From Bacteroidota bacterium (GTDB taxonomy: Bacteria > Bacteroidota > Bacteroidia > NS11-12g > UBA9320), in NCBI GenBank assembly GCA_003485825.1, contig DNHN01000357.1, positions 1-5,585 of the forward strand: DNA of 5,585 nt, written 5' to 3'. Numbering within the stretch: position 1 is the stretch's first letter; each line of letters opens with the position of its first letter. A model generated the notes under the pieces. That model was not told the DNA's origin, did not search any database, and saw nothing but the letters and a program-made list of their open reading frames with translations. A program made the translations under genes and the position numbers. This document shows, one piece after another, positions 1 to 5,585 of this stretch.

Positions 1-1
1 C

Positions 2-487
2 GAAGACTACAAAAGATTGCTAAACACTTACAAAATAACGCACGCTGAGGTTTCTGACGGTAGTATTGAAATATCGGAAGAAGAAAAGTGCGGTTACATC
101 CGCTCTTTGGCTAAAGATTTCACAGTACTGAGTGAAGTAGGATCTAAAGATGCTGAGAAAATAATACCTCCGTATAAGTGGATAGCTATGATGAAGGCAG
201 AAATAGAAGCAGGTGCTTGGAAAGTAATCGCTGAAGCCAGAGAAAGCGGTACCGTAGGTATCTTCAGAAACTCCGGCGAAGTGCGCTCAGGACTCATAGA
301 GGAAATACTCCAACACATTCCACTAGAGACTATACTATGGGAAGCACCTCAAAAAGTACAGCAAGTATGGTTTATGAGTCTATATGGTCACAATGTAAAC
401 CTAGGAAACATAGCTCCTAACGAAGTAATTCCTTTAGAGACACTAAGGTTAGGTCTGCGTGGAGACACCTTTAGTACATGGCTATAA
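2..487 (+). CDS. comA: Phosphosulfolactate synthase (ComA family), 5'-truncated by window edge
   Basis: This is the C-terminal 161 residues of a ComA-type phosphosulfolactate synthase, a TIM-barrel enzyme that adds sulfite to phosphoenolpyruvate to give (R)-2-phospho-3-sulfolactate. The reading frame is open to the left edge (EDYKRLLNTYK...), so the TTG at 17 is an internal Leu codon and not the start. The full family length is about 250 residues, so roughly the first third is missing. Family signatures visible are the strand FTVLSEVGSKDAE, the segment AGAWKVIAEARESGTVGIF, WEAPQKVQQVWF, and the C-terminal block NVNLGNIAPNEVIPLETLRL followed by GLRGDTF. In methanogens the reaction opens coenzyme M synthesis; in bacteria it feeds sulfolactate or other sulfonates. 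A link to sulfonolipids in this phylum is only inference. The gene converges on the ccm-side operon and ends 25 nt before the shared terminator. The family call is secure, the physiological role is not. Confidence 0.88.
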   Translation, partial: EDYKRLLNTYKITHAEVSDGSIEISEEEKCGYIRSLAKDFTVLSEVGSKDAEKIIPPYKWIAMMKAEIEAGAWKVIAEARESGTVGIFRNSGEVRSGLIEEILQHIPLETILWEAPQKVQQVWFMSLYGHNVNLGNIAPNEVIPLETLRLGLRGDTFSTWL

Positions 488-512
488 GCCCAGCTATAAC
501 TCAAAAAAAACT

Positions 513-547
513 AAAAAGCCCCAGAATAAATTATTCTGGGGCTTTTT
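513..547. terminator. Bidirectional intrinsic terminator between convergent genes
   Basis: A 17-bp perfect inverted repeat is centred on A530. Its GC-rich part is AGCCCCAGAAT pairing with ATTCTGGGGCT. The + strand reads into T543-T548 after the stem, and the - strand reads into the complement of A513-A517 and, one TA-step further, of A503-A510. It lies 25 nt after the comA stop and 23 nt after the stop of the leftward secreted-protein gene, where a shared terminator for two convergent units is expected. In practice the innermost A/T pairs would form the loop. Confidence 0.9.
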
Positions 548-570
548 TATCTTCATTCAGATAAAAACTA

Positions 571-987
571 TTAATCTTCTACTATTTCTCTTCGTATGAG
601 TGTAATGTCCAACGGTGTCTTGCCGTCGTCCTCTGCTGGACCTTGATATCCTAAGGTAACAATATAAGTGCCACTCGCTGGCACCCTGAAACTTAGTTGC
701 TCTGTGCGTTCATCATCTCCTGCTATGGGTTTCATCTGTATATCATACACCTTAACAAAGGTTTCTATATTAGACTCAGAAATATCTATGTTAAATATGT
801 AGTCAAACCCTTTCTCCGCAGGAAACTCATATTGATAAACGTTTTTTTCTTGAAGTTCTATAACCTGACTACGTACGAACTTCCATTGTACTGAAGGATT
901 AATCTCTACCACTTGGGCTACTGCTGACTGAACAGTTAGCAGACCTATAAGTACAAGTACTCCCTTAAATAACTTCTTCATTTTCAT
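571..987 (-). CDS. Small secreted protein with PPC-like beta-sandwich character, function unknown
   Basis: This 138-residue protein starts with a clear Sec signal peptide: Lys-rich MKMKK, a hydrophobic core at about residues 9-19, and a probable cleavage after AVA (24). There is no lipobox Cys, so the mature form should be soluble in the periplasm or exported. The mature part is predicted beta-rich. The pattern YQYEFPAEKGFDYIFNIDIS, then VKVYDIQMKPIAGDDE, then FRVPASGTYIVTL resembles bacterial pre-peptidase C-terminal (PPC) type domains, but this is pattern similarity only and no enzyme motif is seen. An in-frame TGA lies about 12 codons upstream with no other start codon between, so the start is Met at 987 or, equally possible, the second Met at 981. 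The start lies inside the end of the preceding small ORF (23-nt overlap), which suggests translational coupling. It is the last gene before the terminator. The gene is real; its function is not recognised. Confidence 0.8.
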   Translation of the reverse strand: MKMKKLFKGVLVLIGLLTVQSAVAQVVEINPSVQWKFVRSQVIELQEKNVYQYEFPAEKGFDYIFNIDISESNIETFVKVYDIQMKPIAGDDERTEQLSFRVPASGTYIVTLGYQGPAEDDGKTPLDITLIRREIVED

Positions 988-1114
988 CTTTACGTTCTTC
1001 GCTCAATCCTTTTTCTTTTAGACGGGTAAGCTGCTCCAAGCGTTGCCTAAAATCTTCACAAATTGAAAAAATATTGTACACGTGCTTATTTACCAGTATA
1101 TCTTTATGTTTCAT
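965..1114 (-). CDS. Hypothetical 49-aa charged helical small protein
   Basis: This short frame begins MKHKDILVNKHVYNIFSICE and continues with a charged stretch (FRQRLEQLTRLKEKGLSEER) to the C-terminal DENEEVI. It is highly charged and probably alpha-helical, perhaps a short coiled coil around residues 21-35, with one Cys (19) and no signal peptide or membrane segment. An in-frame TAG lies eight codons upstream of the ATG, so the start is well bounded. An AGGA lies 6 nt before the ATG. Evidence that it is coding: it fills the otherwise empty gap between the DUF2520 gene (39 nt upstream) and the secreted-protein gene, has protein-like composition, and its TAA overlaps the next start by 23 nt. 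No family is recognised. Without homologues it could still be a chance frame within a leader. Confidence 0.6.
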   Translation of the reverse strand: MKHKDILVNKHVYNIFSICEDFRQRLEQLTRLKEKGLSEERKDENEEVI

Positions 1115-1120
1115 TCTCGT

Positions 1121-1124
1121 TCCT
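1121..1124 (-). promoter_or_regulatory. Possible Shine-Dalgarno AGGA for the 49-aa ORF
   Basis: On the - strand the sequence reads TAGGAACGAGA then ATG, giving AGGA with 6 nt to the start codon. Such sites are uncommon and weakly used in Bacteroidota, so this is only supporting evidence for the small ORF's start. Confidence 0.35.
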
Positions 1125-1153
1125 ATTAACTCTGCCTAAGATACGAAAAAAAG

Positions 1154-1927
1154 CTAAGAATGGTGTCTATTTTTGATGTATTCAGATAACTTAGAATAGA
1201 GGCTTTGGAGCTCTTCATTATCTAGCATCTCTAAATGTTTATCTATCACTGCATTATCGCCACGCATAGCTGGACCAGTCTGCCACACAGCAGGCTCACC
1301 TTTTTTTAACCTAAGTGCGGTCTCTTGTATAATCGGGAGTAAATTATCAAACTCCAAGCCTTGCTTTACTAAATAGTCGTTTGCAATGGTATACATAGCG
1401 TTCGTGAAATTATTAGCAAACACGGCCGCTAAGTGATATTCCTTACGCTGAGTGGAGTTTACCTCCCTTACCCGATTACTGATAGAGTCTGCCAAGTCGT
1501 GTAGCTTAGACTTTACGCTATCGTTACTCCATTCTATAAATAATGGCACCTCCAATATATCTTTCACCTCTTCCTTACGAAGACTTTGTAAAGGATAAAG
1601 CACACCATAATTGCTGGAGTATTTAGCCAATATATCCATCGATACCGGCCCTGAAGTATGACATACTATTGCATTCATTCCTCCCGGGACATCTTCTAAA
1701 ATTTCATAATACGATTCGTCACTGACACATAAGATCACAAAATCCGAATCTTTGTACATCTCACTCGGTGTATCACCGTAGTATGCGCCGAATTTGCTTG
1801 CTAGCTCTTTGGCGTTAGCTACATTTCTGCTAATCACCTGATTGATACTGTGCCCTGCCTTGTCCAGTGCGTGTGCTAAATTAGTGGCTACATTTCCACT
1901 TCCTATGAAGGTAATCTTAAACCGCAT
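1154..1927 (-). CDS. Rossmann-like / DUF2520 domain protein, predicted NAD(P)-binding
   Basis: This 257-residue protein has the two-part layout of the Rossmann-like plus DUF2520 family. The N-terminal nucleotide-binding fold (about residues 3-115) opens with ITFIGSGNVA, where G9-S-G11-N-V-A14 is the GxGxxA dinucleotide motif. The helical C-terminal DUF2520 domain (about 125-250) carries the family blocks YPLQSL (111-116), HLAAVFANNFTN (165-176) and GPAMRGD (218-224) with H231. The fold is related to the pyrroline-5-carboxylate / ketopantoate reductase and F420-NADP oxidoreductase group, so a soluble cytoplasmic reductase or dehydrogenase is plausible, but the substrate is unknown. The length is normal for the family. 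Its ATG lies inside the end of ccmF (11-nt overlap), implying co-transcription and probably coupled translation. Nothing in the sequence indicates a direct role in cytochrome maturation. Confidence 0.88.
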   Translation of the reverse strand: MRFKITFIGSGNVATNLAHALDKAGHSINQVISRNVANAKELASKFGAYYGDTPSEMYKDSDFVILCVSDESYYEILEDVPGGMNAIVCHTSGPVSMDILAKYSSNYGVLYPLQSLRKEEVKDILEVPLFIEWSNDSVKSKLHDLADSISNRVREVNSTQRKEYHLAAVFANNFTNAMYTIANDYLVKQGLEFDNLLPIIQETALRLKKGEPAVWQTGPAMRGDNAVIDKHLEMLDNEELQSLYSKLSEYIKNRHHS

Positions 1928-4433
1928 TTTTGCGAAGCTCTAGTCGATTCCAAGTAGCTATTCCGAAACCAACGACCATCATCACGGTACCTAGCCATAA
2001 GAAGTTAATGTAAGGAAATACAATCGCCTTCATCACGATAAATTTAGGTTGAGGAGTCGTTTCTGCAATTTCCAGCACGGCTGTAGGACTCCCGTTTTCA
2101 GAGGGTCTCACTTCAAACCCGAAACGCAATCCTGCTTCAGCTACTTCTTCTCGTATACTAAAGTACGTATTGGCGTTAATCCCAAAAATAGGATTCGCTT
2201 CCAGCATTGTTTTCCCTCTTTTTATCTTGAGATTAGCCTTTGCCAGCGTCGTATTCTTCAGTCCAATGCTTTTGCCATCTCCTTGCTCCACTCCTGTAAA
2301 GTAAACCACGCCATTTGCAGTAATGATACTGTCTCCTTTCTCTATCGTAAATTCTTTTACGTTTTGCCATGAGATACTATCATCATTCGGCTTAGGCAGC
2401 GAGGTGATGTGTGTGTACACATCATACGTAAGGTAATGACGCGTATCTGGGTTAGGTAGTATTCCTCCCATGTCCTCGTTGATCTGGGTGTTCGGCAAAA
2501 GTGTAAACTCTTCTAATCCATCGATAGACTTATAGTTCACCTTAAAGTAGATATCCTCTCCACTCGCACTATCTCCTTGATACGTTACCTGAAAATCTCC
2601 TAGTCGAGTAGGCTCGTCCTTGATAAGAAGCATGTTTTCTCTACGCGCTTTCTCATCAAAATTACCCATCTGACCACTGAAGTCTGCAGTAATGACCTGC
2701 TTCTTTGCACTACTCACTAACACACCGAGAAGCATCATACCAAATCCAATATGTGCTATGGATGATCCACTGAGTTTAAACTTTCGCACACTCAGTAGTA
2801 TGTAAGCCAAGTTACCTACCATCGCAAAAATACCGGCAAGCATTAGTATTACGTGCATTGGATTCGTAATCCCAAAAAGGAAAATCCCTCCCATTGTCAA
2901 GACTACCGCTATCGCCGCAGTAATTAGTATTTCTTTTGACAGTTTGGACTTATCCGGTGTACTTCGGTACCTAAAAAACTGTGAGACAGCCATAAGAATT
3001 GCTATCACTATAGCAATAGGCATCTGGTACATGTTGTAATATCCAATTACATCCTCAGGCGGCACTAAATTAGTGCCAAAAATCTTATTAAACACTGGCT
3101 TAGAGGTGCCCACAAGCACTTGCACGGCACTCAGCACGAGCATCAATGAACCTATAAACATCCAAAACTCTCGACCCGTAATATCGTCTTCACTCGCCTT
3201 ATTGGTGATGTTTTTATTTAGATTAAATACGAACCAAGCTAGGCCTACAATACTGAGAATCAGTAATGGATAAAAACTTAACTTGGTATAGAATGGCAGA
3301 AGCAGTACTAAAATACTTACAGGTATAATGATATACCACCGTTTTCGAGCACCTTCTGTCACTGCTATGATAGGCAGCCAGATAAAGAGAACCACGAACT
3401 GCATGAGTTGCCCGGCTAAACCTAAGTCAGTAAATGCGTGTACTGACGTATCTCCCAACACTCCACTTCTCGTCAAGAAACTCGCATAGAGCACCATGAT
3501 AAAGGTAGAGATGACCAAGGTATACGACGCTATCGTAGAACTATTGGTTACTTTCTTAATAAGCATAAGGTGTATACCGCTAATGAGCAATAACCATGGA
3601 ACAAGTGAAGCATTTTCTACCGGATCCCACGCCCAGTAGCCACCAAAACTAAGTGACTCATATGCCCAGAAACCACCCATAATAATTCCAGCACCGAGTA
3701 TCATACCTCCAGCTAAGGCCCAAGGCAATGCGGGTTTTATCCAAGCTCTGTATTCTTTTTGAAAGAGTGAAGTAACCGCAAATGCAAATGGCACTATAGT
3801 CAATGCAAAGCCTAAGAATAGTGTAGGTGGATGTATTACCATCCAGTAGTTTTGAAGCAATGGGTTTAATCCTGTTCCGTCTACTATATTTTCAAGATAG
3901 TTAGGCGAACTGAATATAGGAGCCTGCATCTTATCCCTCAGCAGCTCAAACGGGCTACTTCCTAAAGTATAGATATCTAAAATATTGATACCCAAAAGCA
4001 TCGCAGTCAGGACCACCTGAGCCAGCGCCATGATAGCAAGTACGCCTCGCTCCCATCTTTTAGCCGTAAAAATAAGGATAACACCCAGCAGTGCATTCCA
4101 CACCATCCAGAGTAAAAAACTTCCTTCTTGCCCTTCCCAGAAGCACGATATCATATACCTAAGAGCTAGCGTCTTACTGCTGTGTTCGTAGGCATAAGCA
4201 TACTCAAAGTAATGCTGCTGTATAATGACAAATAGGGTTACGAATATGCCGAGAACCGCTATGGTGTGAATACCATAAAACAGTCTTCCAAGACTTACAT
4301 CTGTACCCTTATCTGCTGAGGACTTTGCATAAAAAACAGCACTTAAAAGTGCTGCCACAAAAGATAAGACTACAAAAAAGTGTCCTAAGTTACCGATGAA
4401 GAGATTCTCTCCTACGTAGGTTATTGTTTCCAT
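1917..4433 (-). CDS. ccmF: Cytochrome c heme lyase subunit CcmF (long Bacteroidota form)
   Basis: CcmF is the membrane heme lyase subunit of cytochrome c maturation System I. It takes heme from holo-CcmE and joins it to the CXXCH motif of apocytochrome c on the outer face of the cytoplasmic membrane. This 838-residue protein has many membrane segments through about residue 575, a large soluble domain at about 575-800, and a last membrane segment at about 803-827. The WWD motif GGYWAWDPVENASLVPW lies at 264-280. All four histidines known to matter in E. coli CcmF have matches: H201 (VIHPPTLF) and H332 (SVHAF) as external heme ligands, H288 and H561 (AHIGFG) as the transmembrane heme b ligands. 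It is much longer than the E. coli protein (about 650 residues), mostly through the late periplasmic domain. The start ATG lies 6 nt after the ccmE stop. Identification is secure. Confidence 0.96.
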   Translation of the reverse strand: METITYVGENLFIGNLGHFFVVLSFVAALLSAVFYAKSSADKGTDVSLGRLFYGIHTIAVLGIFVTLFVIIQQHYFEYAYAYEHSSKTLALRYMISCFWEGQEGSFLLWMVWNALLGVILIFTAKRWERGVLAIMALAQVVLTAMLLGINILDIYTLGSSPFELLRDKMQAPIFSSPNYLENIVDGTGLNPLLQNYWMVIHPPTLFLGFALTIVPFAFAVTSLFQKEYRAWIKPALPWALAGGMILGAGIIMGGFWAYESLSFGGYWAWDPVENASLVPWLLLISGIHLMLIKKVTNSSTIASYTLVISTFIMVLYASFLTRSGVLGDTSVHAFTDLGLAGQLMQFVVLFIWLPIIAVTEGARKRWYIIIPVSILVLLLPFYTKLSFYPLLILSIVGLAWFVFNLNKNITNKASEDDITGREFWMFIGSLMLVLSAVQVLVGTSKPVFNKIFGTNLVPPEDVIGYYNMYQMPIAIVIAILMAVSQFFRYRSTPDKSKLSKEILITAAIAVVLTMGGIFLFGITNPMHVILMLAGIFAMVGNLAYILLSVRKFKLSGSSIAHIGFGMMLLGVLVSSAKKQVITADFSGQMGNFDEKARRENMLLIKDEPTRLGDFQVTYQGDSASGEDIYFKVNYKSIDGLEEFTLLPNTQINEDMGGILPNPDTRHYLTYDVYTHITSLPKPNDDSISWQNVKEFTIEKGDSIITANGVVYFTGVEQGDGKSIGLKNTTLAKANLKIKRGKTMLEANPIFGINANTYFSIREEVAEAGLRFGFEVRPSENGSPTAVLEIAETTPQPKFIVMKAIVFPYINFLWLGTVMMVVGFGIATWNRLELRKNAV

Positions 4434-4439
4434 TGCTTA

Positions 4440-4844
4440 TTAGCTTCTTGATGCTTGCGCTGCTCGTTGCGTTTCCTCGTCCTTATACTTTGATGGACAC
4501 TTAGGGATTACCTTAGTAGCTCTGAATATATCTCCATCCACGTGTCCATACATATTTACGGTCTCTGCCCTTTCAAAATCCTGTTGCTTTGGTTCTGTAG
4601 AGACTACTTTTCGAATTTCACCTTCTTTATCTTTCAGATAAAAAGAGAAATAGTTCGCGTCTTTCACAGGATCGTACTCCATAGGCATATCCTTAGCTAG
4701 GAATCCCGTAATGTGATACGTATCTCCAGGATTAGCAGCAGCTTCTGTGAATGTAGAACTCTTCTCTGCTCCGCTGTACGTACTCATGATACCTGCTATG
4801 GCTATCGCTAGTAGGACTAATAATATGATTGCTTTAGGCTTCAT
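4440..4844 (-). CDS. ccmE: Heme chaperone CcmE, cysteine (CxxxY) type
   Basis: CcmE is the membrane-anchored chaperone that binds heme covalently after CcmC/CcmD loading and hands it to CcmF. This 134-residue protein has one N-terminal membrane anchor (about residues 4-20) followed by an external OB-fold domain (about 40-112) with typical blocks such as ITGFLAKDMPMEYDP, FYLKDKEGEIRKVV and VNMYGHVDGDIFRATKVIPK. At the heme site, where most CcmE proteins have HxxxY, this one has C116-P-S-K-Y120. Cys-type CcmE is known from Desulfovibrio and some archaea. No His stands at that position, so heme would have to be attached through Cys. The ATG overlaps the end of the ccmD-like gene by 11 nt, and the stop is a tandem TAATAA just before ccmF. 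The family and the Cys substitution are directly visible; the chemistry is inferred. Confidence 0.93.
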   Translation of the reverse strand: MKPKAIILLVLLAIAIAGIMSTYSGAEKSSTFTEAAANPGDTYHITGFLAKDMPMEYDPVKDANYFSFYLKDKEGEIRKVVSTEPKQQDFERAETVNMYGHVDGDIFRATKVIPKCPSKYKDEETQRAAQASRS

Positions 4845-5034
4845 TTCTATCTTTTTCTAACTTAGTTATCTTCTTATCTAATCTTACTAAATACAACGTA
4901 ATAAGACTGAAAATGATTACTAGAACGGCAATAACAACGTAAATTTTTCCACTTTGATAAAAGAAGTCATCTACCGGCGTCTGTGCAAGAGCACGGTATC
5001 CTAGTAAAAGTATAATCCAACTATATTTCCTCAT
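4834..5034 (-). CDS. ccmD: CcmD-family small membrane protein
   Basis: This 66-residue protein has a short hydrophobic N-terminus ending in ALAQ (residues 15-18), which may be a cleaved signal peptide, then a single strong membrane segment (about 31-50, IYVVIAVLVIIFSLITLYLV) and a charged Lys/Glu-rich C-terminal tail (RLDKKITKLEKDRNEA). Size, topology and position exactly between ccmC and ccmE fit the alternative CcmD family of Bacteroidota. CcmD is a small partner of CcmC needed for release of holo-CcmE. Sequence similarity to proteobacterial CcmD is low, as is usual for this protein, so context carries much of the call. Its start overlaps the end of ccmC by 14 nt, and its stop lies 11 nt inside ccmE. 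Both overlaps suggest coupled translation and matched amounts. Confidence 0.85.
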   Translation of the reverse strand: MRKYSWIILLLGYRALAQTPVDDFFYQSGKIYVVIAVLVIIFSLITLYLVRLDKKITKLEKDRNEA

Positions 5035-5585
5035 CTTTTCTTTTTAGTTCTGTTAATCTGTATTTGAGCGTGGCTATCCATACTCCTAATAGTATCCACC
5101 CTATGCCTGCCAAGTAAAACACCTTGCGCAAGTTATTGTCTAAATCTAAACTACTGAAAGCTATCGTATCTCCACTGGCCGGATGCAGACTCGTCTCTGC
5201 CATACGCGGATATATAATGATAAGCACAATGTAGATGGGAAAGGCAAAAAGATTATACACCGCAGAGAACTTCCCGCGTTGATTTTCGTCTTCTATGCTA
5301 TTCCTCAGGATGTAATACGCAATATAGATGAGCATTCCTATGGCTGCTCCATTGAGCTTCGCATCCTCTATCCACCACGTACCCCACGTAAATCTAGCCC
5401 AAAATGAACCTGTAGCTAATCCCATTAACCCAAATAGAATACTGACTTTTACAAAGCTACTACTCAAACTGTCGTGCTGAAGGTTTCCAGAACTCAAAAA
5501 CTTAATACCGTATATGTAGGATACTACCAAGAGTATAATCATACTAAACCACATAGGCACGTGAAAATGCAGGTTGCGTATGGTT
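5021..5585 (-). CDS. ccmC: Heme-handling protein CcmC, 5'-truncated by window edge
   Basis: CcmC is the inner-membrane protein that presents heme and attaches it to CcmE. The frame is open to the right edge: residues TIRNLHFH precede the GTG at 5560, so that GTG is internal (the Val of HVPMWF) and the true start lies outside. About 187 residues are visible; roughly 30-50 N-terminal residues are missing. Numbering from the GTG codon, the His just before it (in FHVPMW) matches the first external heme-ligand His of CcmC (H60 in E. coli), and H126 (SLHPASG) matches the second (H184). The tryptophan-rich WWD region is at 54-70 (WARFTWGTWWIEDAKLN), with Glu replacing the usual last Trp before Asp. 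Several membrane segments flank these. The C-terminal tail is Lys/Glu-rich and overlaps ccmD by 14 nt. It heads the visible operon; the promoter is not in the window. Confidence 0.93.
   Translation of the reverse strand, partial: TIRNLHFHVPMWFSMIILLVVSYIYGIKFLSSGNLQHDSLSSSFVKVSILFGLMGLATGSFWARFTWGTWWIEDAKLNGAAIGMLIYIAYYILRNSIEDENQRGKFSAVYNLFAFPIYIVLIIIYPRMAETSLHPASGDTIAFSSLDLDNNLRKVFYLAGIGWILLGVWIATLKYRLTELKRKDEEI

Noticed and set aside
17..19. TTG as the start codon of the ComA-family gene
   Set aside because: The frame is open to the left edge with protein-like sequence, and the family needs about 90 more N-terminal residues, so the gene is truncated by the window.
94..318. - strand frame of 74 codons opposite the ComA-family gene
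   Set aside because: The + strand frame there carries the conserved ComA blocks; the antisense frame has no recognisable features.
697..894. + strand frame of 65 codons opposite the secreted-protein gene
   Set aside because: It lies inside a gene with a clear signal peptide and beta-domain pattern, and its own product has no recognisable features.
1136..1143. TATCTTAG on the - strand as a Bacteroidota -7 promoter element (TAnnTTTG)
   Set aside because: One mismatch in the key TTTG part and no TTG-type -33 element at suitable spacing upstream; co-transcription from ccmC is a simpler reading.
1145..1153. T-run on the - strand just after the DUF2520 stop codon as a terminator
   Set aside because: No self-complementary stem precedes it, so it lacks the hairpin of an intrinsic terminator.
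2049..3273. Opposite-strand open frames inside ccmF (2049-2372 and 3073-3273)
   Set aside because: They lie wholly within the conserved ccmF gene, have no family resemblance and no own start signals; they are shadows of its codons.
5183..5407. + strand frame of 74 codons opposite ccmC
   Set aside because: It is antisense to the conserved WWD and His regions of ccmC, with no sign of being coding.
5558..5560. GTG as the start codon of ccmC
   Set aside because: In-frame residues IRNLHFH upstream join to VPMWF to form the conserved CcmC HVPxW region, so the coding frame runs off the right edge.

Overview
The window is an A+T-rich stretch that looks like a member of the Bacteroidota. The reasons are a very long CcmF (838 aa), the alternative CcmD-type small protein, CcmC/CcmE sequence styles typical of that phylum, a DUF2520 Rossmann protein, and starts mostly lacking clear Shine-Dalgarno sites. 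The genus cannot be fixed from the sequence. No mobile element, CRISPR array, tRNA or rRNA was seen.

Layout. From the left edge to position 487, on the + strand, lies the 3' part of a phosphosulfolactate synthase (ComA family) gene. A perfect inverted repeat with A and T tracts (513-547) follows and probably terminates transcription from both sides. Everything to its right is on the - strand and reads leftwards as one compact series. It starts with ccmC (5'-truncated by the right edge), then a ccmD-like gene, ccmE, ccmF, a DUF2520/Rossmann gene, a previously uncounted 49-codon small ORF (965-1114), and a small secreted beta-rich protein (571-987). Junctions are overlaps of 14, 11, 11 and 23 nt or gaps of 6 and 39 nt, so a single operon ending at the shared terminator is likely. 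Its promoter lies outside the window.

How the genes work together. CcmC, CcmD, CcmE and CcmF are the heme-handling core of cytochrome c maturation System I. CcmC and CcmD load heme onto the chaperone CcmE outside the cytoplasmic membrane, and CcmF passes it to apocytochrome c. The CcmE here carries Cys in place of the usual heme-binding His (CxxxY instead of HxxxY). No ccmG or ccmH follows ccmF. Both points recall the reduced, cysteine-type Ccm systems described in Desulfovibrio and some archaea. The three genes downstream of ccmF have no known role in heme delivery. The small ORF/secreted protein pair is the least explained part of the window.

No clearly new system is evident. The points most worth a second look are the Cys-type CcmE, the overlapping small ORF and secreted-protein pair, and the ComA homologue in a bacterium.
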